Source of the DNA: Tethya wilhelma
Lineage: Eukaryota; Porifera; Demospongiae; Tethyida; Tethyidae
Assembly: GCA_964030475.1 (NCBI GenBank)
Contig: CAXIPT010000003.1
Coordinates: 1,170,369 to 1,234,368, forward strand
DNA: 64,000 nt
Direction: 5' to 3'
Part shown: positions 35,801-50,498 of the stretch, piece after piece
How the letters are laid out: the number at the start of each line of letters is the position of its first letter
Position numbering within the stretch: the stretch's first letter is position 1
Notes under the pieces: model-generated
The model's database searches: none
The model's input: the letters and a program-made list of their open reading frames with translations, nothing else
Told to the model about the DNA's origin: nothing
Program-made: the position numbers and the translations under genes

Positions 35801-38800
35801 TTAAACTACTAGCTAAATTTTAAATTTACTAATCGTTTTGGCATCAACACCCATAGCCTAGCCTGTGTATTTACAGATGGATGAGTGTGCATGTTTACTT
35901 GAAAGATCTATGCTAACTTTTCACTCATAAAGTTTTTATTTGCTTGTAAAATTATAAAAATTTTGTTGAAAATTGAAAGTAAAACTTATATATCATTTAA
36001 GTGCTCTATTCCAGGCGACTATCAAGACAAGAGTGAGCTGGCTGTGGCGGTCAGGGACATCTTGAAGTGTCTTGCCGTCAGAGCTGTGAAGCCCTCCCCT
36101 CTCTGTCCCACCCTCAGGATGATGGAGCTAGAGAAGATCCACGCTGTACTCACTCACGAGTGCTTCAACTCTGTGGCTGAATGTAAGTGTATCAACTGCA
36201 GTACTTGCATACTATCATAAGGTGAAAAGTTGAAAAATTGGGAGCAAGCTGCTGCAATGCTTGTACTATAATATCAACTATGCACATATAGTACCGTAGA
36301 ATTATGATTCTAATTGAGGTTCTTCTCAATAGTTAATCATTTCTAAATCTTCATTGATCAATGTTTAAGCCTTTTAAAGTTGCTAGCTGGTAGGCTGTTC
36401 ATGAAGTAGCAAAAAAGGTTGCTGATATATGCCAGCTCCTCTCAGTAGCCAGGCCTGATAAGCCTACTGCCATTCAAATAAGAGTCAATTCAGTTTGCAA
36501 TTTCCATTAACTTTTTGCTGTTTGTAATTCATCCATGCTAGTATATTATAATGTAGATGCTCTTCAAAATGGAGACCATCCTGTGTCTCCCCTCAAAGAC
36601 AAGACCCCACTAACAGAGGTCACAGAGCACCCTCTAACACAGGGAGAATCGGCCGGTGAACTCTCACCTCCATCGCTGCCAGAAGATCCTTCCGAGAGTT
36701 CCCTCCCTGAGGAGGTGAGTGGGGAGGGAGCGGAGTCTGCCCCACGGCCCTCCACCCCTCCCATGGTACCAGTGCTGATGGACATGGGATTCTCAAGAGC
36801 TGAAGTCAATGTAGCGCTGGAGAGGTGAGAGCTTGAGTCACAATTTGTCTATCGAATTTGTCCAGTGTCCATTTCATGATTTATGGAGGATATTTCTAGT
36901 GCACATTGTTATATTGTGTGAGATAATCTTGGGGGGAAAATTCTGATACACACCACTGGAATTAAACCTATATAGGCACCTCCTGGTTACTAGTCCTAGT
37001 TGTTCGGATATTTTTGTTGACAGATAACAGCTTTCCTTGCATGAAGCTAATTTAATGCATCGAGCCTATATTTGTGTTACACACACACACACACACATCA
37101 GATGTGAGATTCCTCCTGGCACACAAGAAGAGGCCAGGATGCAGTTGATAGTCAGTTGGATCATTGACCATCCCAACGCTGTCTCAGAAGAAGAGGTATA
37201 CACACACCTTATGAAATCTTACACTATGTAGATCTTCATCTTTTATTGTGTTTTGTTGACAAAACCTGTCCCTTAGAACATTTTTTGTGTGAGTTTTTAA
37301 AGACATGGATTTCCCCTTTTTAATCAGGAGGAGTCCTTTCATTCTATTTTGGAAAGATTACCATTTTATGTAATTTTTTTTCTTCTTTACCCTCTCCCTC
37401 TCTCTCAGGCTCGTCTGGAGCAGTCCAGAGGGGATGTGGAGGCGGAGGAAGATCGAAGGAGACGAGAGCAGCAACAGAGACAGCAAGAGGAGGCAGACCA
37501 GTCGGCAGCAGCTGACGAGTTCCTCTCTATCGTGGGAGAGGTATGTGTAATTACATCATAATCATAGGAGGGAGTTTGTTGCATAAGATTTGATGTAGGA
37601 GAAGTGTGTACTTGTATAACACAGAGGAATAGGTTTTGTGGAGTAATGATGCATGTTTGAAATAGACTTTTCAGAAAAGTTAGCTTTTATGTGCAAAATA
37701 GATAATAAGTAATAGAAGATTTGTCGATTAAATTCTTTCTCTTTTTTTTTTGTATATTCTAACTAGATGTTTGACTCTACCACGCCCCCTAATTCAGAGG
37801 GTGTAGAAGAGAAAAAGAAAGACACCAAACATGCCTCTGATCTTCTGGAGGGACCAGACATTGATGATGATGGTACGAGTGTAACTATAGAGAGCTTGTA
37901 TGCATGTGCATGAAAATCCATGTTTTTTGCCTTTACAAACGATCCCAAACGTAAAGGAACCCTCCCAATGCCTGCTCAGGCAAAATCTCTACTAATAAAT
38001 AAAAAGCACAAGCCACTTCTAGTCTCAGAAGATATACACATGTATCACCATAGAGAGCAAGTGTGCATGAAAATTATGGTCTTATCTTTACCCAAACCTA
38101 TAAATGATCCCTCCCAATGCCTGTCCAATATGCAAGTGTAATTTATTGGCAAAAGCTCAACCCACTCAGATGCCTAGTCTTAGAAGACTTGCAGCTATTA
38201 AATAAATCTTGCCTCAAAAACTATATCTTTTGTATATTCACACTCACTTACACTGTAGTTCCTGACATCAGTCTGACTGGTCTCGATAGCTCCCCTCAGT
38301 CTCTCAAATCGCTCCTCTCTGCTCTGGGTCTCTCTCAAAAACGACCCACGCCTAGAAAATACGAATTCTCTGCTTCAGACCCAATGGGTGAGTCCCTGTG
38401 TAAGATGAATCGGGACAATGGTGACCCTGGTGAGGATGGTGACAAGAGTGAGGGTAGTGGAAGCCAGTCAAGTACCAACAAGGACCCAACTTCTTCAGAT
38501 ACTTTCAAACTAAGTACAGCTTGCAACGAAGTTCTTCAACAGGCTCAAAAGCTAAAATCCCTCGATGAAAGACTCACAGCCATCAGCAGAATTGCTTCCG
38601 CCACTCAAACTCTAGTTGCTCGTCAAGTAACAATGTTAGCAATTGCCTCCCTATCAGTTCAACCATCCTCCGACTTTATACAAAGCTTGCAGACGCTCGA
38701 TCTGGTCAACATACAATCTCTAGTACGTCTGCTTAGACTGGTGCATGCAGGTCGCATCGATGGCACACCAGGTAGTGTCTACAGCCTCAAAACACCTTCA

Positions 38801-40410
38801 AGCTTGCTACCGATCAAAGCTCTAGAGTGTCTCGGCAGTGCCATAGCTACTGTCATCACTGAGAATGGCTCCAGTGCTGGTTCACAACTCATGCAGTCTT
38901 GCTCACGTGATCTTTTGGCAGCTGCTGTAGGTGGAGCAGCTCTGTTACGCTCAAGCAGTCGCAGAAGACGAAATCGGAGAGACCGAACCGATAAAGATAA
39001 GGGTGTGAAATCGGATGTTACGATTCTTTCGAATCCCAACTTTTCCGTGTCTCAGAGCCTTGTGCAGACTTTGGCAGAAAGTACAGGAAAGATTGCCTAC
39101 AGTGCTAGCAGTGCTGGACTGCTACAGATGATAGATGCACTGGCTGCTTGTCTGTTCTCCTCCAAACTACAACCAGAGCATCGATTTTGGGCTCTTGAGC
39201 AACTGCTGAAGGTGTTTGCCAGTGCTGGGAGTGGAGCGAAGAAAGATCAGGGAGCCAAGGCACTGAAACCTCAAGGTAAAGTTGGACAGATCTTTAGTAG
39301 TATCATTTCGATATTACTGTTAAAGGCTACATTCCAATGCACCATAGCATGTATGTTGCATAAAATAATTGTATTGCGGTTTATTTTATTTTTCTTTCAG
39401 ACTTGGTGTCACCCTCTACATTAGACCACCTTACTGGACACAAGGGACAGGTATACACTGTATATCTAAATATTCAATTCAATTGTGTTGAATTAACACC
39501 TTCTGATTGTGAACTGTTCCATTTCAGATTATGGCCTGCTCAGAAAATAGCCGCGAAAAGAAGATTGTCAGCATGTACGTAAAAAAAACTTTTTCCCTGC
39601 ATTTTGTTCTTAGGTGACAACATTAGTTCACAATTTTAAGTTAACTCTCTGAGTCACACTCACACATATATACTCACACACACTCACACACTCACACACT
39701 CACACACTCACAGTGGTGAAGACAACAGTGTTATCCTATGGGACTTGGAAGCTGGTCTTGCTCGTCCCGAAACACAGCCCCTCCCATTTCCCACATCCTC
39801 TCCCGGTCCCTCTTCCCCAAGTGCCACACCTACCCCTGACCCCGCCCTCTCCTCACAAGAAGGACTCCTACTACCAATACTAGCACAAAGTGTGAGTATG
39901 GATACTTTTGTCATCTAAGTACTGTATATAAAAAAATTGTATACATGGTACAAATTTTCATCTTTTCACTGATTTCTATTCTAATGTGTTCAAATATAAC
40001 ACTAAAAAATTTTAACTTAGGTGTGTGTTTAATAACACCATACATAATTCTACAAAGAATTTTTTTTTCATCAATTTGTATAAAGTTTTAACCTACTAAA
40101 ATTTCCTATAATACAGTTTACCATTGCATGCATCTTTTGCCATCTCTCTGTTGTACAGTACAACCACAGTTGTGTCGGTGGAGCTGTGAATGAGACCCTG
40201 TGTGTGTGGAGAGTGAGAGACAAGAAGACAGTCACTCACACCTTCCCTGAACTCATCACCTCTCTCCAGTGGAAGCCAACACAGAAAGAAGGTATGCAGT
40301 CACTCATAGCTATATAGGCTATTAAACTGAGTACAGTGAAAAAGGCATAATTCTAGCATATTTTAGTAATATTAAAGAAGGATGTTTATGGGCAAAGTTT
40401 GTCTAAATCT

Positions 40411-40453
<43 letters not shown>

Positions 40454-41480
40454 GGTGAAGCCCCCCTCCTCCTGGTAGGACTGGTGGATGGAGGTGTGGT
40501 GTTAGTGGAGGTACTGAGAGCCAATGTCAACCTCTCACCTGAGATACAGACCACTCGAGTGGAACAATGGAGCAAAGGTATGTATAGCTGCAACTTGTTG
40601 AAAAATGATTGCTGTGATTGCTTAGATTATTGATATTATAGCATCTTATCAAGGCCAATTTTGCCAGTTTCTAAGCCCCCCCCTTCCCCCCATGCATCCC
40701 ATCACTCCCTCTCTCTCTCTCCTCAGGTGCTGTCAATTGTATCAGCTGGTCTGGTGATGGTTCAAAATTTGCCATCAGCTCCACAGCTGGTTGTGTTCAA
40801 ATCTTCTCAGGCAGTGGACGAGAGTACACACCAACCACTGAGATCAAGAACATACAGGTTAACAGATATACTATAGACCTGTGTGTTCGTGTATAGGCTC
40901 AATAGTAGCTTGTGCACTTAGCACCAGAAGTTTGTCTTCCAGGCTGCATGTGTGTGTGTTGTTGTCATGCTTTATCTTATGTGCATGCATGCTATTCTGT
41001 AGGTGACCTCTCTCTGTTGGAGTTCTGATGGATCGTTACTGACCACTCTACAAGATGATGCTACAATGAAGGTATGTGTTGTACCATAGGTATTTTGGTA
41101 GCAATATCGCAGCATGAAATAAACTTTCTTAAACTACCTGGTATTGATTCTGTCTCTGCATTCATATAGCTATGGAGTGTCAGTGAGGATGTTCCTGTCA
41201 TTAGACACTCATTTGACTCCTACCCCACTACCACTATGGTGTGGCACTCCCAAGTCAGTGAGACTGGAAACATGTTACTAGCAAGGTGAGTACCAGTGAT
41301 GGATAGCTACAGTAGCTAGTATACTATTTCCAGAAAAATACAGCCAATTTTACTTTTCTCAATGACTAAGATTTAGCATTTATTACGTATGTAAAAGAGA
41401 TTAGTTTTACTTGTAGATAAAAAGATTTCTATAAATCTATGTACTTACTATTAAGTTATACATTTTTTTTTGTTTTAATT

Positions 41481-41513
<33 letters not shown>

Positions 41514-44500
41514 CCTTTTTGATAACATTCTCTTCATACATGCAGTGGAGGTAAAGATGGAGTTGTTCATTTGTGGACTGTCCAGCAACAAAACCAAGCA
41601 TCTCCGTCAGATACGTCCGATAGCCCTCCTCCAACAACTGACCAATCAGATAAGCTCATTGTAAGTCATGTGACTGGCTTGGAAGGGCATGCCGCTCCGA
41701 TCACAAGCCTGGTATTTTGTGAGAGTGGTTCTCTCCTGGCATCAGGGTGTAAGGCAGGCTCAGTGAGGATCTGGGACCTCATGGTGAGTGCATGACATGA
41801 TATAGCTAGTTTATAGTCCTACAAATATTCTATTTTGAGTCTTTAGTTTAGTATTTAGGTTGAATACTCAGTTTAAAATGTCTTAGTATGTATGTCCATG
41901 AGTCTGAAGCTTAAGGTTATCTTCAAATGCGTGTACTGAAGACCTTTAAAACTTTTAGCAAACTAGTGACTTTTTTGTTGAAGTTACTGATCATGCTCTT
42001 GTACTTCAATTCATATAGAGGTGTTCTCTGTTGAAGTATGCCACACGGTCTGTGGGGGAGGTGGTCAACATGAGCTGGACTTCGTATGGACTGGCCATCT
42101 GCTACAAGAACACTACAGTATGTTAACATAACTATACATGCTCCATAGTTTTTGTATAAAAAGTTTGTGAAAAGCCTTTTTTTTCCTTCAAAGTGAAAAA
42201 TTCAGGCTCTCCAAATAATGCTCTCATAGATTTTTTTTTTTTTTTTTTATTATTAAGTGTGTACAATTCCATGGGAATTTTAAGATTTTATGATAATTTA
42301 TTCGATCAAAATTGTACATACACACATACATACTCCCACACACACTCAGTCCCTCTGTCTCCTTCCTCCTGGTCCCGACTACTACCTAGGGGAGCGCAGT
42401 GTCCACACCTGTCTCCCTATGCTCCACCAGTACTCCATCAGTGAGCCAGACAGAGCTCCTTGTCTCATGGCTCTGTTGAAGAACCTCCACATTGTCCTCC
42501 TGGACCAGTACCAGTATGAACAGGTATAGTGTGTATGAGTTAGTTATCATTGGAGTATATGAGCTGAGGTGATATAATTTAGTGTACTAGTTTTGCCGAG
42601 TTCTTGTTTCTTTGTTTCGGTAATCCTTGTTATTGATCATTGAGTTAAAGGTTTTTAATGATAAGCTTTTTTATGCTGTTTGTTTAAGGATTTTTATGGC
42701 CAAATTTCAAGAGTTTGCATAGCTAGGATGTATACTTTTACTTTTCCCTAATAATAAGACTGCAATAATATTAAATTCAACTGCTCTTTCTGGAGCGGAA
42801 AAGAGTTAATAAATGAATAAAACATTGTATAGAAAAACAAACATAAAATGTAACCAATAAAAACTTCCATCCTTGTATCTTCCCTTCCCTTCAGGGTGAG
42901 ATCTCCTCCTCCCATCAGCTGGTCCACTCTGAGTACCTCCAGCTCCTCACCTCACTGGCCGTGGGTCTCGGGCTCCACACGGTCCTCACTTCACCCCCTC
43001 ACCCTCCACACGTCACACCTCCACCCCCCACAAAGGAGTGGGTGTGGTTAGCAGACTTTACCCGCTCTGTACGAGTGGCCGAGTCCCTCACGAAACGATC
43101 CTCCCTCCCCAAAGACGTGGGATTCAAACTACCATCAGAGATACCCCCTACTGAGAAGTACCAGCCCACTGTGAGTACTATGGTTAGCCAATCTGAGTTT
43201 GGGTGTTTGTTATGACTCAAACATTAAAGTCATGACTTAAGCATTAAAGTCATGACCAATCATTAAAGTTATAACTCAAACATTAAAGTTTAAAGTAAAG
43301 TAAGCTTTAAGTAAGTTTAAGTAAAGTTTTAAGTATTACATTAAAGTAATGACTCAAGCATTAATCTTATGACCAATCATTAAAGTTACGACTCAAACAT
43401 TTTAATTTTATAACTCAATCAAGCTAACTACTTTTCTTCTCCCCTCAGGACAACTCTGTGTGGAGTCTTTCCATGGACCAGCAGATCTTGGAGTGGATGA
43501 GTGAGAGACCTCAGGACTGGTGGCAGAGGATATCCTCCGTGGTCTACACGTGGGGCAAGGGGTCTTGGAACCAGCTAGGTCACTCCACGAGAGAGAATGC
43601 CACACCAGCTCTGGTGGATGAGTGGAAGGATGTGCAACAGGTGGGGGTGTGAGTGTGTGGGTGTGTGGGTGTGTGGGTGTGTGGGTATGAGTGTGTGCAT
43701 GGGTATGTGTTTTTGATATTGTAATGTTTTTTTCTTGTAACACTCTTATTTGTGATTTTATGTGCCTTTTGAATGCTTTCAACTTATCTACTTATAACCT
43801 TTTCTCTCTCTCGTTTCTTATCTTTATCTCCTCAGATTGTTGCTGGGAGTTATTGTACGTATGCTGTCAAGTTTGATGGCAGTGTGATGTCAGTGGGGGA
43901 GGGATCTTATGGTCGCCTTGGACACGGAGGATCGGAGAACGAGACCAAGATGAGAGTCATCAGTGGACTACAAGGTGAGGGAAAGTGTATGTGTTAGGCT
44001 CTCATTACTTACATTGCTAGAGAGATCGAACAACTCTTAGACTATAAACTTTTATAGCCACGCATAAAATTTAATTGTTTTCCTCTTAAGATTTTCTTTC
44101 CTGTAGGTAGCTAACTAGCTAAGTAGAGAGCTAAATTATTTAGAATACACCTTCTCTTTGTGTTTGTAGTTTTGATAATTTTTGACAAGGCCATTACAAC
44201 ATATGTATGTATGTGTTTCTAAATGCTTACATTTGATGGCACTCATCCCTATCTCTCTCCAGGTATCCCAGTGGTCCAGGTGATTGGTGGTCCCAGAGTG
44301 AGCACTTCAACTGACGAGGGATTTGCTTTGGCCGTTACCGATACTGGGGACGTCTACAGCTGGGGGAAAGGGTACAAAGGTCGATTAGGTCACACAACCT
44401 CAGAGAATGTAAGGACACCCAAGATGGTTGAGGCTCTTGGAGGAAAAGATGTAAAGATGGTAAGAGAGTCGATTGTTTGCTTGATCACTGTCTTCATTCT

Positions 44501-44657
44501 TCCTAAGTGTATTAAAGGTGCTATTGCACGGAAGTTGTACGTGTAGTAATTTACACCGCGTAGTGAAGCCATAATGTGTGTAGAACAATATGCGTGTATT
44601 AAAATGTGCGACCACGTGCAGTTTGAATTTGAACGCTTACAAGACATTATGAGCAGN

Positions 44658-44721
<64 letters not shown>

Positions 44722-47700
44722 ATGCATTAGTCTCACAATTTGTATTGCTGAAGGGATTACGTACTTGTATGGGTATGGGTGACTCTAAAGATTTTCTTTC
44801 CTGTAACAGTAGCCTAGATAAGTTGTATTAAAAAGAATACATTACCTTAATAATGCATGTTTTTTCTTTTGGTGATTTTTGATCAGTGACTATTCTAACA
44901 ACACATTTCTAACATTACACTTCACTGAATTTCACTCATCTCTCACTCTCCATGCAGGTATCCCAGTGGTCCAGGTGATCGGTGGTCCCAGAGTGAGTAC
45001 TTCAACTGACGAGGGATTTGCTTTGGCTGTCACTGAAACTGGTGATGTCTACAGCTGGGGGAAAGGGTACAAAGGTCGATTAGGTCACACTACCTCAGAA
45101 AATGTAAGGACACCCAAGATGGTTGAAGCCCTCGGAGGAAAAGATGTGAAGATGGTAAGAGTGTCGCTTAATAGGTTGATTGCTATCTTCATTCTATGTT
45201 ACCTCAAAAGTGTATCTTCTCAATATGCAAGTCAATAATTTTAATATTCCCATCCTAGTTCACATATAGATAACACATGCACAGTTGTATGATTATTGCA
45301 AGCCTATAATCCACTGAACTTGTTATGTATAGTCCACATAGAGAGCAAAATTTTCTTTGTATCTGCATGTACATGTAGTAAAAATTCATAACTCAATAAG
45401 AAATTGCGGTTGTGATGTATCACATACATGACATTATGTTTTTTCTCCTCTCCTAGGTGGCTGGCTGTGACTATCACTGTGCTGCTGTCACTAGCAATGG
45501 TGTCCTCTACACCTTTGGTTCAAAGGAGAACGGGAAGTTGGGACATGGACGAGATGTGCCCTCGGGATCTGTTGGTCATGTGACCCAAGTGGAGAAGTTC
45601 ATGGATGCTGACGAACAAACTGAACTAGTGGACATCAAGATCGGATATGTGAGTGGAATGATCTGTAGTACACATTGTAATGCAGGAATTGTGAGCATGC
45701 ATGTAACTATTCGAGCATCATCCATATACTTTTAGCTTTGCACATGCATGAACCATTGCTGTATGGCCTTGTCTACAGTATTATAAATATTTAAAGCTTG
45801 GTATGTGCATGCCTGCATGCATAGGCAATGACAAGCTTGGTTTAAAAGTACTATTTAGAAAATTCATTGTATAAACCTCTTCAAAAACTATATTACACAG
45901 ATTTCAAAAACTGTATACCGTATAGCCGGAAAATTTGGCGGGGAATTAAATTTGGCGGATTGGCGGATGAGACTTAGTAGCGCCAAATTAAAATCCGCCA
46001 ATATTTAGTGCGTGTGCGTATACGTATATGCGTACGTACGCATATTGTGCACGTGATCGGCTCGCTCCGCCAAATTAAAATCCGCCAAATTCGAAGTTTG
46101 CTCAATCCGGCAAATTTAATTCTCGCCAAATTTTCCGGCTATACGGTATTACACAGATTTTTTACGTACCCTGCCCTTCAATCACTGATTTGTGATATTG
46201 CTTATGTTTGTAGGTGACATGTGGTCAGATGTTCACTCTGGCTCTCTCTGAGGATGGTAGCCAGGTGTTTGGGAGTGGCAAGTCTGACAACTGTGCCTTT
46301 GGAACTAGGGACATCTCAGGAGACCACTATCACTTCATGGTAGGATTTTCATGGAGTTAATGCCTAGACTAGCTGATTTCTATATGAACTTCAACTCCGT
46401 ATAAACTTGAGAAGTTTCAATTTCCACTTAAATTTTAAATTTAACAATCAGTATCATTACAGCATACCAATTTCCGTACTTTTTTTTTGTCCATTATCGA
46501 GCATTTTGAAAACTTCAGATTTTAAAAGTTATGATAAGTATTTTCTCTCTCTCTCTCTCTCTAGTTGTTGCCTCATTTGAGAGCCTTTGGTCCGTTTGTG
46601 AAGATAGCTTCTGGTAACAGGTACTCTGCTCTCATCAACGTTGAAGGAAAAGTCTGTGTGTTTGGTAAGTCACGAAATGTCTGATAATGCGTTTAATTTC
46701 TCAGATTGTCATTCTAACCTCGACCACAGTTCTGCAATGTATATAGTTTATATTTGCAAGGATGGCCCCCTGAATCCATGAAACTTTGATAGTTTTCCTT
46801 GTTAAGAGTTTTGTATTGTTTTTTTGTCAGTGTTAAAAGTTGATCCTTCACTCGCCCACAGGTAAACTGTATGACAGTCTTGGCCAAGGTGTAGACGCTC
46901 AGTACATTGCATTTCCCAATGATGAGAGAGTCATAGACATTGCCACTGCAGCCCAGTACATGCTTGCACTCACTGAGGATGGCAAGGTCTACTACTGGGG
47001 AAAACATCAGGTAGGAATTTTATAGCAAGTAAGTTTGGCAGGCTTAAAATCTGTCAAATTCCCATTTTAGCAAGATTGGCGATTTTAAATTTGGTGATTT
47101 AATTCTACATGCTGTTTATATGTGTGCACGTCTGTGATGGAAAACTGTTTGGCAATTTGAAGAATAATTCGCCAATTGGCAAATTTAATTCTTGAGCACC
47201 AAATTTACCCACTATGCACTACTTTATTGTCAATATGTGAGTCAAATCTTTATGACACACACATACACATTTTACTCATAGTATGGGGTGTCTAGTTCAG
47301 CCACTCAGTCAACTCCCAAACTAATGGATGCTCTCTCTGGCAATGGCCTCCAACAAATCTCAGCTGCTGTTCGTCACGGAGCTGCCTGTGACTCCCCTCC
47401 TCCAATAAAGGGAGTCAGTAATCTCACTGTGCCTAGTAGTGTGCCAGTGCAGTACTCGGCACTCAGAGATGTGCCTTGTGAGTCCATCCATGCAAGGTTG
47501 CTGCTCTTGAACCACTTCTCCAAGACTATCACTACATCGTGGAGACTGTTTAGCACTCGCTCTGAACCAAGGGTAAGTTGTATACAGTACTGATTATTAA
47601 TGCATGCATATAGTTTGTCAGGTGGACTGAAATTGTACACTTTAACCAGTAATATCTCAGGCTACGAAGGACATAGAATGCTGGGACTAGTACCATTGTG

Positions 47701-49173
47701 ATTAGCATGAAAAGATCTTTCAAATGATACCTATTTTCATATAGGTTTGATTTTGACCCAAATTTGAGAAAAATCCCTGAATTTTATCAAAATTGGCCAT
47801 TTTAGCTTTTGATACAAAACCTAATGAAATAATATCATTTGAAATCTCTCTTCATGCCAATCGCAATAGTCCAAGTCTTAGCTTCTAAAGACTCTCACAG
47901 CCTGAGATATTGTTGATCAAAGTTGTCATAGATATCTAGCATTGTTTTTTTATACATCAATAAATTGTTTCTTTCATTTCCAGGGGGACATGTCTCGGTT
48001 CTACATCAACCCTCTCTCTGACAGTTGCACCCGATCTCTCCTCTCCCCCATCTCCATCGAGGGGATGGTTGCCGGGGTGATGAGTAGAACCATGGTTACC
48101 AAGCAACACGGACCCACCATCAATGTGCAGAGAATATCACCAGAGTAAGCTCCTAGTAATAGCATAATAGACACTGTAATGTTTCCTTGGGAAGGGATGT
48201 CAAGCTTACTCTGTTGTCAATCATATGCTGTAACAGTTTCATTTTTGTTCTCTCTCTCTCTCTCTCTCTCTCTCCCTCTCTCTTCAGTGATCGTACCTCT
48301 AAGGTAGTATATCCTCAGATAGCCTCTCAGATCTTAGCAAAGGAGGCCAAGGAGTTGAGGTGTCACTCCAGAGCGTGGAAGGTCAACCTCCTTGGGGAGG
48401 GAGCAGATGATGCTGGGGGAGTCTTTGATGAGACCATAGCACAGATGTGTGAGGTAGGTTGGTGTACATGTCTAGGAAAAACTTTTAAATACTTAAGTGC
48501 TGTGCATACCTCCTAACCTTGTATGGCCATTAATGGGTTTGTTGACCAATGTTTGTTAGGTAGGGATGCTTCTTGAGATCCTTGATAAAAGTGTTTAGCT
48601 CTCCTGTCATTCTTTGATAGCCTTTACCGTAATATTTTCCTATTCTTCACTTTACAAACAAAGGAGCTAGAAAAAGGAGTGGTGAAGCTGCTAATCCAGA
48701 CTCCCAATGCTCGCAACAAGTGTGGCTTCAACACAGATCGTTTCGTCTTTGATCCCAGCTGTAGCTCTCCACGAGACATCAAACACTTGAAGTTCCTAGG
48801 AGTGTTGTTTGGAGTTGCCATGAGAACCAAGAAGCCTCTTGACCTTCACCTGGCCCAGCCAATGTGGAAGCTACTGGCTGGAATATCACTCACCACTGAC
48901 GACCTGGAAGAGGTAGGGGTTACATAGGGAATGTGTGCATGGATAGAGGGGAGACCCTGTAATTATTAGCACTTATAGTTGCTTACTATGGTATTGGTGA
49001 GCATCAATTGGAGAGTATAGTTTTGTGCACTAAAGCTATACATTGACTTAGTCAAAGTTTATTATTGTTTTCCCTTGCTGTAGATTGATCTGATGTTTGT
49101 TCAAACTATGAACAGTATAAGAGACATCCACAAGAGTGGCATCAGAGAAGAGGAGTTCTCAGAGGTACTGTAT

Positions 49174-49225
<52 letters not shown>

Positions 49226-50461
49226 CACATGCACAAAATTTGTTTATTAGTTTGTTGTTAATTTTTTTTTGTTTTTTGTTTTTGTTGTTTTTTATTCGTC
49301 TACATGAACATATCTCTCGATCCTTTCTCTCTTAAACTTTTAATCTCTTTTTAATACAGATGATTCCCATTGAGTTGTTTGAGGCTCAGAGTATCTCTGG
49401 TCAGTTTGTCCCCATTGTCCCAGGTGGGAGTGGCATCAAGCTCACCTATCAGAACAGGAAGGAGTACGTTGAGAGGGCACTTCAGTTCAGACTGCACGAA
49501 TTAGACCTACAGGTATTGCCATGAATGATGTATATGTATCTCTTATTTGGTGGACTAGATATATAGCTATCTATGTTATGGTCTGGTAAACTGTGAATAA
49601 AATCTTGAAAGCTTCTACTATTACATTTGCATGAATTCTGATGCCATAGTGCATGGACTGGTTACTGTTAAAACACTTTTTTAAAATCATATCAGCTTGA
49701 CAATCTCTCTCTCTCTCTCCCTCCCCCCTCAGGTATCAGCGGTCCGTGAGGGTATGTCCACCATTGTCCCAGTTCCTCTTCTCTCTCTCTTCTCTGCTAA
49801 GATGTTGGAGAGTGCTGTGTGTGGGAGTGAGGAGGTTGACCTACAGATGCTCAAGAAGGTTGTCAGGTAATGCAACTAACAATCATCACAAGCTTTGAAT
49901 ATGAAACAATCACTACATTTAGTAATACTGTTTTGGTAGTCTAAAATTTTTTACATTTTATACTTGTATATACTATATCAAAAACTTAGCCTATATGGCT
50001 ATTTTTTTTTTTTTTCATTTGTGCTTCTATTGGGTGTGAAGGTATCGTGTGTTTTATATATGGAATTGTCATTGTCCCCATTCATGCAGGTATCGTGATG
50101 GTACTGCTGAAGGTGACAGTGTCATTCAGTGGTTGTGGCAAACTCTAGACTCCTTCACCAACGAAGAGAGGATCCTCTTCCTGAGGTTTGTGTCTGGTCG
50201 TTCCCGACTACCACTGAGAGTCAGTGAAATACCACAGAGATTCCAAATATCAGTCTGCACTCAGGTAAGGATGGAGAGTGGGAACTAAGTTATCATGCGA
50301 TGGTTCCAAAATCTATAAGGTCTACATGAAAATTTTTCTCAAGCAAAGGATCTGTTCCTTCCTTTGTTTCTTATTCTACACGTACCCTTTGGCTATATCT
50401 TGGTTACCCCATGCCTCTTCATTTTTGAAGCTTCATCTCATTATTATTTACTCTCCCTCTT

Positions 50462-50498
<37 letters not shown>

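Larger units (their letters stand above)
43449..47572 (+). other. HERC1: HERC1 exons, second RCC1-like domain
   Basis: Exons 43449-43640, 43836-43974, 44263-44459 (with near-copy 44958-45154), 45457-45648, 46214-46339, 46565-46664, 46862-47010, 47282-47572. It begins [20 protein letters not shown], as in HERC1. RCC1 repeats include [57 protein letters not shown] and [17 protein letters not shown]. Later blades are divergent ([22 protein letters not shown]). The last exon leads into [20 protein letters not shown], the HERC1 linker to HECT. Confidence 0.88.
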
